Notes under the pieces: model-generated | Database searches by the model: none | What the model was told of the DNA's origin: nothing | The model's input: only the letters and a program-made list of their open reading frames with translations | Position numbers and translations under genes: made by a program | Source: Geminicoccaceae bacterium | Lineage (GTDB): Bacteria > Pseudomonadota > Alphaproteobacteria > Geminicoccales > Geminicoccaceae | DNA: 64,000 bases | Reading direction: 5' to 3' | Assembly (NCBI GenBank): GCA_020638465.1 | Contig: JACKIM010000002.1 | Span: 1,937,766 to 2,001,765 of the forward strand | Shown: positions 43,998 to 54,300 of the stretch, piece after piece | Position numbering within the stretch: the stretch's first letter is position 1 | Layout of the letters: each line of letters starts with the position of its first letter

Positions 43998-45491
43998 TCA
44001 GTTGACCTCTGCGGGCATGGGACGGACCCCGCGCCAGATCATCATGCCGACGCTCAGCAAGGTGAGCGACCAGAAGAACCAGGTGATGGGGCTGCGGAAG
44101 AAGATCACGAAATCGCTCCGTCCCATCAACATGGCCTGGCGGAAGTTGTCTTCCAGCATGGGCCCCAGAATGAAGGCTATGAGAAAGGGGGCAACGGGCA
44201 TGCCAAGGCGGATCATGCCATAGCCCAGCAGACCCGTGGCGAACATCACCAATACATCGAACATGGTGTTGTTGACCGCATAGGTGCCAAACACGCACAA
44301 CGCCAGAACCGACGGCATGAGAATCGATTTCGGGATATCCGCCACATGGCGAAAAATGCGTATCGCAACCAGTCCGACGATCAGAAGGAAGACGGATGAC
44401 AGCATGATGCCGATGAAGATCGAATAGATCATGACGATATTCTGCTGGAACAACAACGGCCCCGGTTGCAGGCCATGTACCATGAAGGCACCGAGGATTA
44501 CCGCCGTGATGACATCGCCCGGTACGCCAAGCGCCAGCAGCGGGATCATCGTGGCACCGCATACGCCATTGTTGCCAGCCTCGGCAGCGGCGACACCTTC
44601 GAGTTCGCCCTTGCCAAAATTATCCCCGTCCGGCGATGCCCTCCGTGCGGCACCATACGACATGAAGGCGGAGGGGGCACCGCCAATGCCGGGTATCGCT
44701 CCCATGATGACGCCGATAACGCTTCCACGCAGGATGGATTTCAGACATCGGCGCATGTCGGCCATCGTCGCATGCGAATGCCCGAGTGCAACCATCTTCC
44801 CTTCATCATCCGGGGAACTGCTGCATTGCAGGAGAATTTCGGGAATGGCGAACAACCCGATCAGGACCGGAATGAAATTGAGCCCCGACATCATATCGGC
44901 CTGACCGAAAATGAAGCGGTCGGTTCCATAGACCAGATCGAGGCCAATGGTTGCCAGCAGCAGGCCGAGACCAGCGGCGATGAGCCCCTTCATCAGCGTA
45001 TCACCGGCAACACCGGCGATGATGGTAAGGCTGAAGAGAATCAGCGTGAAGAATTCCGGCGGGCCGAAGGATAGGGCAAACGCGGCGAGCCAGGCCGCAA
45101 ACAGGATCAGCGACAGATTGGAAATGACATCGGCGATGCAGGACGCATAGAGCGACATCTCAAGCGCCTTGCCGGCCTGCCCCCTGGAAGCAAGGGGGTG
45201 GCCATCGAGAACGGTACAGCTCGATGCCGGTGTTCCCGGTGTCCTTATGAGGATGGCCGGGATCGAGCCGCCGTAAATCCCCCCCTTGTAGACACCCAGC
45301 AGCATGAGAATGCCGACGATCGGGTCCAGAGTGAAGGTGAAGGGCAATGACAGCGCGACGGCCATGGTCGCCGACATGCCCGGAATGGCGCCGACAATCA
45401 CACCGATCACGACGCCCAGGGCCAGCGCAAGGACATTATCGAGATGGGCTACCACGCTCAGGGCAGCGAGTGCCGCGTCCATGCCATTCAT
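43998..45491 (-). CDS. tctA: Tripartite tricarboxylate transporter permease, TctA family (system 2)
   Basis: A 497-residue multi-helix permease. Family motifs are GAIPGMSATMAVALSLPFTF near the N-terminus, GSIPAILIRTPGTPASSCT, and GAIPGIGGAPSAFMSYGAAR in the second half. ATG 45491 overlaps the tctB stop by 4 bases; the open frame continues upstream antisense-like and was cut there. The protein is clearly different in sequence from the TctA of the operon at 28.7-31.7 kb. Confidence 0.94.
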   Translation of the reverse strand: MNGMDAALAALSVVAHLDNVLALALGVVIGVIVGAIPGMSATMAVALSLPFTFTLDPIVGILMLLGVYKGGIYGGSIPAILIRTPGTPASSCTVLDGHPLASRGQAGKALEMSLYASCIADVISNLSLILFAAWLAAFALSFGPPEFFTLILFSLTIIAGVAGDTLMKGLIAAGLGLLLATIGLDLVYGTDRFIFGQADMMSGLNFIPVLIGLFAIPEILLQCSSSPDDEGKMVALGHSHATMADMRRCLKSILRGSVIGVIMGAIPGIGGAPSAFMSYGAARRASPDGDNFGKGELEGVAAAEAGNNGVCGATMIPLLALGVPGDVITAVILGAFMVHGLQPGPLLFQQNIVMIYSIFIGIMLSSVFLLIVGLVAIRIFRHVADIPKSILMPSVLALCVFGTYAVNNTMFDVLVMFATGLLGYGMIRLGMPVAPFLIAFILGPMLEDNFRQAMLMGRSDFVIFFRSPITWFFWSLTLLSVGMMIWRGVRPMPAEVN

Positions 45492-45973
45492 GGAAATGAT
45501 ATCCAATGACCGACAGGAACGGGCAAACCGGCAATCTTGACGAAGAACCCGTAAAGGAGAAGGGGCAGGATCACGGCGGTGACAAGCAGCATGGGCCTGT
45601 TCCGGGCGCGTGCGACAAGGCCGAAGGCGGTAATGGCCAACATCGACGCGAGAACGAGCCCGATCGGTCGCACAAGGAGATAGAAGACCGCCAGAAACAC
45701 GACACCCAGGCCAAAGCGCAACCATGAGACATCATGGTGCTCCAGCTCCATCGACTGGCCGTACAGACGACTCTGCACGGCCAGGATCAGACCGGATACG
45801 ATGAGGAACCCGGCAATCACACTCGGCCAGAAAGCCGGCGACAGCACGGCCGAACGAACTCCCTTCGGGACAACAACACCTTCGGGAATAATGACCAGGA
45901 GAAGCAGGACACCGAAGGCGGCAATGCCGAGCCCGAGAAGGAAGTTCTGCCGCCCCCCGGCCATGCCGGACAC
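45488..45973 (-). CDS. tctB: Tripartite tricarboxylate transporter small subunit, TctB family (system 2)
   Basis: A 161-residue protein with four hydrophobic segments (LGLGIAAFGVLLLLVIIPEG, then FWPSVIAGFLIVSGLILAVQ and two more), matching TctB. GTG 45973 is preceded by an AGGG box; ATG 45964 is an alternative. Gene order tctC-tctB-tctA is the same as in the other copy. Confidence 0.87.
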   Translation of the reverse strand: MSGMAGGRQNFLLGLGIAAFGVLLLLVIIPEGVVVPKGVRSAVLSPAFWPSVIAGFLIVSGLILAVQSRLYGQSMELEHHDVSWLRFGLGVVFLAVFYLLVRPIGLVLASMLAITAFGLVARARNRPMLLVTAVILPLLLYGFFVKIAGLPVPVGHWISFP

Positions 45974-45982
45974 TGCCGTACC

Positions 45983-46963
45983 CTATTCGACTTGCAGGCC
46001 CAGCTTGTCGACCAGTTGCTTGAACTCCGTATATTGCTTCTGGATGAAGGCAACGGAATCCTTGGTATTCATCTGCACCGGTATGGATCCAAGTCCCTTC
46101 AGGGTGCTGACGAAATCGTCGTCGTTGCCAATTTCCGCCAGCCAGTTGTTCCAGGCATCGTAAACCTCATCGGAGATATCCTTCGGTCCGGCAATACCGC
46201 TCCATCCGACGAGGACTTCCAGTTCGGGATGACCGAGTTCAGCCGCTGTCGGCGCATCGACACCGTCAAGGCGATCATGGGTCGTCACCATCAGGGGCGT
46301 CAGTGCCCCATTCTGGATATGCCCCATCAACGCGGACGAATTGGTGCAGATGAATGTTGCGTTACCGGCAACCACTGCTGTCGCGGCCTCCCCGCCTCCC
46401 CGGAACGGCAGATGCGTCACCGCTTCGGCGACATTGTCGACACCGAAGGCATCAATCACCAGCGCACCGGCAATATGCAGGAGCGATCCGACGCCCGACG
46501 AACTGTAGGTAACCTCACCCGGATTGGCCCTCACCCTCTCGATCAGGGCGTCCATGCTGTCGATGCCGCTGTCAGGACTGGTGGCGCAGATCACGGGGTT
46601 GAGTTCGAATACGGAAACATACCTGAAATCGTCGATCGAATAGGGCAGATTCGCCTTCATGGCGGGATTGACGGTGTGGGAACCGACCCGGGCGACGATC
46701 ATCGTGTAACCATCGGGATCGGCACTCTTCACCGATGCCGTCCCGGTCGCTCCGCCGGCACCCGTGCGATTGACGACCAGAATCGGTTGCGGAATATATT
46801 TGGGTGCGACGGCAGCCATGTTGCGAGCAGCAATGTCGGTGGCCCCTCCAGCGCCATAGGCAACAACCAGGGTAATCGGCCGGTCAGGATATTCGGCTTT
46901 CGCGGCGAACGCGTTCAAGCCGATCACAGCCGCAGCCAAGGCGCCAAGAGTTCTTTTCAGCAT
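45983..46963 (-). CDS. tctC: Tripartite tricarboxylate transporter substrate-binding protein, TctC/Bug family (system 2)
   Basis: A 326-residue exported receptor. The signal peptide is LKRTLGALAAAVIGLNAFAA, and the mature protein begins EYPDRPITLVVAYGAGGATD with the Bug-family loop. Near the end VGWSGIAGPKDISDEVYDAW is typical. ATG 46963 has AGGGAGA upstream. It is the first gene of its operon. Confidence 0.93.
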   Translation of the reverse strand: MLKRTLGALAAAVIGLNAFAAKAEYPDRPITLVVAYGAGGATDIAARNMAAVAPKYIPQPILVVNRTGAGGATGTASVKSADPDGYTMIVARVGSHTVNPAMKANLPYSIDDFRYVSVFELNPVICATSPDSGIDSMDALIERVRANPGEVTYSSSGVGSLLHIAGALVIDAFGVDNVAEAVTHLPFRGGGEAATAVVAGNATFICTNSSALMGHIQNGALTPLMVTTHDRLDGVDAPTAAELGHPELEVLVGWSGIAGPKDISDEVYDAWNNWLAEIGNDDDFVSTLKGLGSIPVQMNTKDSVAFIQKQYTEFKQLVDKLGLQVE

Positions 46964-47073
46964 GCTTCGTTCTCTCCCTAACTTTTTTGCCTGCTCCCTG
47001 GATGTCAATGTTGCTCCGTTGTGCTGATTCGGCAACCGATCTTTTTCCCGGGAAGGGGCAAGGAACCCCAAAC

Positions 47074-48006
47074 CTAGACGATGCGTATTCCCAGCAGATA
47101 GAGCATCAGGGGCATGGTGAACATGCACGCGGCCGTCTGGAAGGAGATGATCGCCGCCATGGTTTCGCCATCTCCGCCAAGTTGTCGTGCAAGAATATAT
47201 GCTCCAGCGGCTGTCGGGGCCGTGTGCAGAAGGACGGCAGTGGCCGTGGTGGTGGCCGCAGCATCCAGCGCATGCGCGAGCAGAGCCGCAAGGAGGGGCA
47301 ACAGTGCCAGTTTCGCCAGGCTGATCCCAAAGATACCCATCCGGGCACGAGGCATGTTTCCCAGACGCAACCCGGCACCGACCGCCAGCAGGGCCAGTCC
47401 CAGCACGCCATTCCCGAGGAGGCGCAGCGCGCCTTCCAGCGGCCCGTCGAGTCCGATACCCGACAGGCTGAGACCGGTCCCGGCCAACGCGGCCATCACC
47501 AGGGGATTTTTGACCAATGTCACCAGACTGCATTTCCAGCCTGGCCTCGTCGCATGGTCGCCATGACGGGTCAACGCGAAGACACTGAGCGCGGTGGCAG
47601 GCAGGATATTCATGACCGTCGCCATGGCCAGCAGGCCGCCGAGATCGAGGTTGGCCGTCTCGGCGATGGCGAATGGAATGAAGAAATTGTTGCGGATCGT
47701 CCCTTGCAGAAGGGAGGTGAATGTCACCCCGGAGATGCCGCCAAGCACGAAGCAGAGCGGCCTGCGCAACAAGAGCATGGCCACACCGGTGCTGCTGACC
47801 AGCCCCGTGACCAGCACAAGGAGGTCGGCGAGCACCGTCATGTCAAGGCTGGCACTGCCCAGTCGGGCAAGGATGAACGCCGGCATCAGCAGATGGAACA
47901 GCAGCGCGTCCACGACCCGCCGGCGTTCCTCGTCGAGGAACCCCGAACGACCGAGGATCACGCCGAGCGCGATCAGCAGGATGAGCGGCGCGATGGCGTC
48001 GAACAT
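47074..48006 (-). CDS. AEC-family transporter (auxin efflux carrier-like)
   Basis: A 310-residue membrane protein with about ten hydrophobic segments in two halves. Family features include FLDEERRRVVDALLFHLLMP near the N-terminus and LHTAPTAAGAYILARQLGGD near the end. AEC proteins move organic acids or related solutes. It lies 110 bases upstream of tctC of system 2 and 14 bases downstream of the nitroreductase gene, all on one strand. Confidence 0.88.
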   Translation of the reverse strand: MFDAIAPLILLIALGVILGRSGFLDEERRRVVDALLFHLLMPAFILARLGSASLDMTVLADLLVLVTGLVSSTGVAMLLLRRPLCFVLGGISGVTFTSLLQGTIRNNFFIPFAIAETANLDLGGLLAMATVMNILPATALSVFALTRHGDHATRPGWKCSLVTLVKNPLVMAALAGTGLSLSGIGLDGPLEGALRLLGNGVLGLALLAVGAGLRLGNMPRARMGIFGISLAKLALLPLLAALLAHALDAAATTTATAVLLHTAPTAAGAYILARQLGGDGETMAAIISFQTAACMFTMPLMLYLLGIRIV

Positions 48007-48020
48007 GGAACCCGCCCGCC

Positions 48021-48878
48021 TCAGTCGAGCCTAAATCCCTTGCCGCGTACGAAAGCGCCGAAATCCTGACGTTCGGGCAGGGAGTAGTGGCGGGCCTTCT
48101 CCTCCATCCACCCGTAGTCTTCGCTGGAGCCGAACAGGTCGGTACGCCGCTGCGAACCATAGGGCAGGACCGCCCGCCGACGGCGGTCGTAGGCTTCGAT
48201 CTCGGCGATACCCGCATCCTCGAAGCGGTCGGTGTGAAAGGTGATTGATGGCGACAATCGCGGAACGATGCAATTCTCGCGATCGGGCCAGCCCAGGGCC
48301 AGTCCTGCCACCGGGAATACATGCTCGGGCAATCCCAGCAGGGCACTCGCCTCCACGGCACGATTGCGGATGACGCTGACCGGGCAGCCGCCTAGTCCGA
48401 TCATCTCGGCTGCCATCAACAGGTAGGCCATGTGAATTCCACCATCGACCGAAGCGTTGAAGAACGCGTCGAGATGATCGTTGGCAAAGGGGTGACAACG
48501 CGCGTCGCCAACCTGTCGGATACGTCGATTGTTGCCGCAGATCATGAGGAATGCCGGTGCCGTTGCAACCCAGGACATGGAAGGGACGAGCCCCGCAACA
48601 GCCGCCCGCAACTCCCCATCGCGCACGTGAATGATGTCAGCCTGCTGAAGATCGCTTTTCGACGGAGCACTCAGGGCGGTGAGAACCAGCAATCGTATAA
48701 GGTCATCGCCGACGGGCCGGTCCGACCAGCTTCGATGCGATCGTCGCATGGCAATGCTTGACAATCGTCGAAGGTCATCGGTTCCGAGGTCGTCGGGCAC
48801 CTGTGCAGTTACCCCGAAACGCCGCTCCAATGCCGACTGAAGACATTCCACCCACTGCTGCCGTTCGTCATCCGTCAC
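48021..48878 (-). CDS. Nitroreductase family protein
   Basis: A 285-residue FMN-dependent oxidoreductase. The FMN-binding start RRSHRSWSDRPVGDDL and the segment AAEMIGLGGCPVSVIRN are typical. The C-terminal extension of ~70 residues is longer than in small nitroreductases. GTG 48878 is favoured because GGGGAGAG lies just upstream; the frame stays open 27 codons further. Its substrate is unknown. Confidence 0.82.
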   Translation of the reverse strand: MTDDERQQWVECLQSALERRFGVTAQVPDDLGTDDLRRLSSIAMRRSHRSWSDRPVGDDLIRLLVLTALSAPSKSDLQQADIIHVRDGELRAAVAGLVPSMSWVATAPAFLMICGNNRRIRQVGDARCHPFANDHLDAFFNASVDGGIHMAYLLMAAEMIGLGGCPVSVIRNRAVEASALLGLPEHVFPVAGLALGWPDRENCIVPRLSPSITFHTDRFEDAGIAEIEAYDRRRRAVLPYGSQRRTDLFGSSEDYGWMEEKARHYSLPERQDFGAFVRGKGFRLD

Positions 48879-48985
48879 GTCACTCTCCCCACCTTGACCG
48901 GGGATAGCTAATGCCTGCTGCGATAAGTTGGAACAGGTTCTCCTGACAAACTCCGCCAAAAAAATAATTTATCAACCAGAAGATC

Positions 48986-50191
48986 TCAAGGTGCCGCCTT
49001 GCCGAGCACCTTTCGCCTGATGTAGCGAAAGAGCAGGACTGGCATACTGGGCTGCATCTTTCTCATCTTCTCCATGACCGAGCGAATGGCGGGTTCTTCG
49101 AGCAGCCCACGCCCCTGGGCAAGCTGGGTCATCATCGGATGACCGCCATTGCCTTCGACTTCGACAATGACGGGACCCCGGTCGGTCAGCGCAACATCCC
49201 ACCCCAGCAGCGGCAGACCGGTGAGGGTTCGCGAGGCCTCGATCACCATTTCCCGCATCTCCCGCCAGTCCGGCAACATGAAGTCGATCAACCGCACATG
49301 GGAATCGGGATGCTCGGTGATCTCCTTCAAACGGGGATAGACATCGTCAACAACACGATACACACGCCCCGTCTCCGGTTCGACGGCCGCCAGAAGATTA
49401 CCCTTGCGCCAGAAATTGTCAGCCATGTTGGTACCGGTCGGTATCTTCCAGCTCGTACGGACGATCTGCGGCTCCCCATCATTGGCCACCAGCACACGCA
49501 GCGTGCCGATGCGGTTTCCGAGGATGGGCTTGATGTCAAAGTGACAATGCAGGCGTTCCTGAAACTGGTACCCATCCTCCTCGTACCGCTTCAATTCAAC
49601 CACGAATTCACGCAATGACACGCTGCCGCCATCGCTGATCTGCAATCTGTCGCTTTCCACATCGAAGCCATCGATCGAAATCACCCCGAGACTGCCAACC
49701 GATGACACGGGCTTGCCGAACAGGCCCGCCGACGGGATTTCGAGGAACAGCCGACGAAGGTCATCAATATCGCCTACATGGCGTATGCCTTCGTCCACCG
49801 TGCCATCCCTGTTGTAGAGTGCGAGGGTGCGCGGAACGGCGATGCCCACGGCCGCAAGCATTCTCTGGATGGCGACCTTGTCTCCCGTCTTGCCGAAAAC
49901 CTCCTCATTGAAGGCACTGGCCATGCGGTGAACCCGCCAGCGGCCGAGGAAAGCCGCACGTGCGGCATCGTCGAACAATGTCCGGTCATAAAGTCCGAAA
50001 TAGTAGTACTCATTGGGTTCGATGCCGCCGGAGCCACGGCGCAGGGACAACATGTCACGGGATTGCTGTGCAAAAGGCACACCGGCCCGCTCCTTGGCGA
50101 GGTGCATCGATTCATTGGTGTCGACCGGCCGATCAAGACGTCTTGAATCAAGAAGTTCCCGCCGTTCTTCGAGGGTATCGGCTGCACTCAT
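48986..50191 (-). CDS. Sugar-transfer-associated ATP-grasp protein
   Basis: A 401-residue protein of the ATP-grasp superfamily, closest to the sugar-transfer-associated ATP-grasp domain. FGKPVSSVGSLGVISIDGFD and YQFQERLHCHFDIKPILGNR fit nucleotide and substrate contacts. The C-terminal WDVALTDRGPVIVEVEGNGG carries the metal-binding acid and Asn. Such enzymes form amide or ester bonds, often during surface-glycan modification. Its ATG overlaps the stop of the exported protein gene as ATGA, so the pair is coupled. No glycosyltransferase lies nearby. Confidence 0.82.
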   Translation of the reverse strand: MSAADTLEERRELLDSRRLDRPVDTNESMHLAKERAGVPFAQQSRDMLSLRRGSGGIEPNEYYYFGLYDRTLFDDAARAAFLGRWRVHRMASAFNEEVFGKTGDKVAIQRMLAAVGIAVPRTLALYNRDGTVDEGIRHVGDIDDLRRLFLEIPSAGLFGKPVSSVGSLGVISIDGFDVESDRLQISDGGSVSLREFVVELKRYEEDGYQFQERLHCHFDIKPILGNRIGTLRVLVANDGEPQIVRTSWKIPTGTNMADNFWRKGNLLAAVEPETGRVYRVVDDVYPRLKEITEHPDSHVRLIDFMLPDWREMREMVIEASRTLTGLPLLGWDVALTDRGPVIVEVEGNGGHPMMTQLAQGRGLLEEPAIRSVMEKMRKMQPSMPVLLFRYIRRKVLGKAAP

Positions 50192-51102
50192 GGCTCAACA
50201 TCCCGGAAAACGGCCTTTTGGAGGTCGCCATCAGCAGGCAACGCTCCGTCGATGGTTTCGATGCTGGTACGAATGAAGGCCAGCTGCATGGACAACGGCT
50301 CCCGTCCGGTTTCACTGATGTCTTCCCGATCGAGCAGTGCCCGGGTAATGAAGCCGGCAGCCTGAAACGCATCGATGGAACTCTGCCGGTCGCCAAGTTG
50401 ACGACGGGATGCTGCGAGCTTGATCATCGTTCGGGCGACCCGCGACCAGACGGCGGGTTCCTGCCGCGACAATCCCTCACCCTGCAGGGTCTCCGCCGCG
50501 ATCTCGCGATAGGCATCGGCGGCATCGCCATAGTTCCCCATACGGAAGTTCAGATCGGCCCAGCGGTCCAGAGTTTCCAGTCGTGCAATGCGGGCCGGCA
50601 TGCGACCGCGCTGCGATGGCGCCATCCTGTCAAACAGGGCCAGCGCCTGCTCCTCGGAAAGCAACGCGGCATCGGGTTCGTCGAGGATCAGGGCCAATTG
50701 AGCCAACCCATCGAACACCTTCTTGAGTCCCGCCGTCAGCTTCGGATCTCCTCTTTCATCCTGGAGCTGTACCGCCCGCTGCAGCAGGCCGAACTGGTGG
50801 CGAAGGTCGTCGCGCGGGATGCGCCCCTCCTGAAGTTGCACATCAAGCAGGTTGGCATCGTGGTCGACACTGATCACCAGGCCGGGCATCTGGAAGCTCG
50901 AAACCGACCGACCGCGGGACGCTGCGGCAGGCTCGATCAACCCCATTTCAACCTGGTGGCCAGCAGGCTTGGGTTGCGGGACGGGCACGACACGGCGGGT
51001 ACGATCGGGCGTTGCCGCTTCGACGGTCGAAGAAAGGCTGAGGGTGACCAGGGCTGCCGCCAGAAGACAGTGCGGGAGGCGATTCCAGTGGCATCGATGC
51101 AC
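50188..51102 (-). CDS. Exported helical (TPR-like) protein coupled to the ATP-grasp gene
   Basis: A 304-residue protein of unknown function. A hydrophobic signal segment (CLLAAALVTLSLSSTVEA) is followed by a basic/proline linker and a mostly helical body with TPR-like stretches such as LDRWADLNFRMGNYGDAADA and MIKLAASRRQLGDRQSSIDA. GTG 51102 is preferred over TTG 51111, but neither has a strong ribosome site. It ends in the ATG of the ATP-grasp gene. The 218 bases upstream hold no gene, only a stem-loop. Confidence 0.68.
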   Translation of the reverse strand: MHRCHWNRLPHCLLAAALVTLSLSSTVEAATPDRTRRVVPVPQPKPAGHQVEMGLIEPAAASRGRSVSSFQMPGLVISVDHDANLLDVQLQEGRIPRDDLRHQFGLLQRAVQLQDERGDPKLTAGLKKVFDGLAQLALILDEPDAALLSEEQALALFDRMAPSQRGRMPARIARLETLDRWADLNFRMGNYGDAADAYREIAAETLQGEGLSRQEPAVWSRVARTMIKLAASRRQLGDRQSSIDAFQAAGFITRALLDREDISETGREPLSMQLAFIRTSIETIDGALPADGDLQKAVFRDVEP

Positions 51103-51259
51103 GACAGGCAATTTTCCGGACCCCGAACGGTAGAACAGGATCCATCCGTCATATCACAATGCATTTCCCAAAAGTAGAATATTTTTACAGTTAATATATC
51201 ATAAGTTGAAATATTCTTGTATCGCCGGATCTTCCCGATGCGGCATCCGTTACCGCACG

Positions 51260-51287
51260 GCCACCCTCTCGAAACAGAGAGGGTGGC
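51260..51287 (-). terminator. Stem-loop downstream of gltB
   Basis: A perfect 11-base inverted repeat GCCACCCTCTC/GAGAGGGTGGC with a 6-base loop lies 33 bases past the gltB stop. It lacks a T-run on the minus strand, so it may act as a weak terminator or protect the 3' end of the message. Confidence 0.55.
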
Positions 51288-51320
51288 ACCGAACCACAGA
51301 CAGCCACGGCACGCCGACGA

Positions 51321-54300
51321 TCAGGCGTTGGCCCGCTCGGCGACGTCGGCTGTTACCGGAACCTCCAGCTTGCCAAGCAATTCCCTGGGCACAATCTGCC
51401 AGAAGCGTTCGATCTCCCGATCGAAGTCGCGCAGCAAGCTGTCACCGAGCATGCTTTGCGTGGCCTCGACGTGGCGACCGATGAGGTCCTTGAGCAAGGC
51501 GGCATAGTGATCGACCTCGATACGCTGGCAGACCACCATGTCGCCGTTGAGCCGCTCCTCGACCTGCCCGTCCGGGTCCCACACGAACGCCATGCCACCC
51601 GACATGCCCGCGGCGAAGTTGTCACCGACAGGCCCGAGAATGACGGCCGTGCCCCCGGTCATGTACTCGCAGCCGTTGTCGCCGCATCCCTCGACGACCG
51701 TCACGGCACCGGAATTACGCACGGCAAACCGCTCGCCGGCCCGGCCCGCCGCGAACAGCTCGCCCGCCGTGGCACCGTAGAGGCAGGTGTTGCCGATGAT
51801 GGCGTTGTCACGCGCCACCAACGGACTGGAGACCATCGGCCTCACGGTAATGCTGCCACCGGACAGGCCCTTGCCGACATAGTCGTTGGCATCGCCGAAC
51901 ACTTCGAGACGCAACCCCTGCACCGCCCAGGCACCCAACGACTGTCCTGCCGAACCGCGCAGCCGTACCGTGAGATGGCCATGCTGCAATCCCGCCATGC
52001 CGTAGCGCTTGGTGATGTGTGCCGACAGCCGCGTGCCCACCGCGCGGTGGACATTGCGGACATTGTAGGTGAGCTGCATCTTCTCGCGATCCTCAAGCAA
52101 CGGGGTCGCGTCCTTGACCATCTGCGCATCGAGCGTGTCCGGGACCTCGTTGCGGCCCTCGATGGCACAATGACGAGGCAGCCCTGCCGCATCGACCTGC
52201 GCGAGGATCGGGTTGAGGTCAAGATCGTCGAGGTCCTGCGAGCCGCGTCCCACCTGCTTGAGCAGGTCGGTGCGGCCGACTGCCTCTTCGAGCGAGCGAA
52301 GTCCCAGCGATGCAAGGATTTCGCGAACTTCCTCGGCAATGAAAGTCATCAGGTTGACGACCTTCTCCGGCGAGCCGGTAAATTTCGCGCGCAGGTCATC
52401 CCGTTGTGTGCAGACACCGACCGGGCAGGTGTTCGAGTGACACTGCCGCACCATGATGCATCCCATGGCGACCAGCGACAACGTGCCGATACCGTACTCC
52501 TCCGCACCGAGAAGTGCCGCGATGACGATATCGCGGCCGGTCTTGAGGCCACCATCGGTCCGCAGGACGACGCGGTGACGCAGGCGGTTGAGAGTGAGCA
52601 GCTGGTTGGTCTCGGAAAGACCCATTTCCCACGGCGTGCCGGCAAACTTGATCGAGGTCTGCGGACTGGCACCCGTGCCGCCATTGTGACCGGATACGAG
52701 AATGACATCGGCCCTGGCCTTGGCCACGCCTGCCGCGATCGTGCCGATGCCGCTTTCCGACACCAGTTTCACGCACACCTTGGCCTTGGGATTGATCTGC
52801 TTGAGATCGTAGATCAGCTGCGCAAGGTCCTCGATCGAGTAGATATCGTGATGCGGCGGCGGGCTGATCAGGGTGACACCGGGCGTAGCATGACGCAGAC
52901 GGGCGATCTCCACCGTCACCTTGAACCCCGGCAACTGGCCACCTTCGCCGGGCTTCGCCCCCTGTGCCACCTTGATTTCCAGCTCGCGTGCAGCGTTGAG
53001 ATATTCGGCCGTTACACCGAACCGGCCCGACGCGACCTGCTTGATCGGCGAATTGGCATTGTCGCCATTGGGTCGCGGGACATAGCGCTCGGCACCCTCG
53101 CCCCCCTCGCCCGAGTCCGATTTCGCTCCGATCCGGTTCATGGCGATCGTCAACGTCTCGTGCGCCTCGGCGCTCAACGCTCCCAGCGACATGCCCGGCG
53201 TGACGAACCGCTTGCGGATCTCCGTGATACTTTCGACTTCTTCCAGCGGAACCGGATCATTGCGGTACACGAAGTCGAGAAGATCACGCACGGTCACAGG
53301 CTCCTGAGCGTAGACCGTCTCCGCATAACGCTTGTAGGCGGCGTAGGAATCAGTCGCCACCGCATGCTGGAGCTGGTGGATCATCCGCCCTTCGAGGGCA
53401 TGCGCCTCGCCACCCCGCCGATAGCGATAGAACCCCCCGATCGCAAGTGGCGGCTCGCTGGTGGCAAAGGCCTGCTCGTGCATGGCCTTCACCCGGTACT
53501 TGATGCCGGTGAGGCCAATGCCCGAGATGCGGGTGACCAGACCCGGGAAATATTCCCGGGCCAGCGAACGGGAAAGGCCGACCGCCTCGAAATTGTATCC
53601 GCCGCGATAGGAGCTGACGATGGAAATGCCCATCTTGGACATGATCTTCAGCAGGCCCTGGTTCACCGCCTCGCGATAGTTGGCAATGCATTCGGCAAGC
53701 GTGAGGTTGGGGAACAGTCCGCGCGCATGGCGATCGGCAATGGCCGCTTCCGCCAGATAGGCATTCACCGCTGTCGCACCGACACCGATCAGCACGGCGA
53801 AGTAATGCACATCCAGACATTCTCCGCTACGTACGGTAATCGAGCTGAAGGCGCGCAATCCCTGCCGGACCAGATGGCTGTGCACTGCTCCCACCGCAAG
53901 AATCATCGGGATCGGCGCCCGTTCGGGCCCGACATGCTCATCGGTGAGGATGAGGTCCTCGGCACCGCCACGCACCGCCTCCTCCGCCTCCTGGCGGATC
54001 CGGTCCAGCGCCGCACGCAGACGCTCGCCCTTGGGATTGGACTCGTCATGCGCAAGGAAGGTGCAATCGATGGTGCGCGCATTATCCCCGAAATATCCGG
54101 CAACGGCATGATATTCGGTGGTCGTCAGCACCGGCGTTTCGAGTTGCAGGATCGCGGTCTGGCTCGGATCCTCGTCATAGACATTGCCGAGATTGCCGAA
54201 CCGCGTCTTCAGGCTCATCACCCGCCATTCCCGCAACGGGTCGATGGGCGGGTTGGTCACCTGACTGAACTGCTGACGGAAGAAATGGTGCAGGCCGCGA

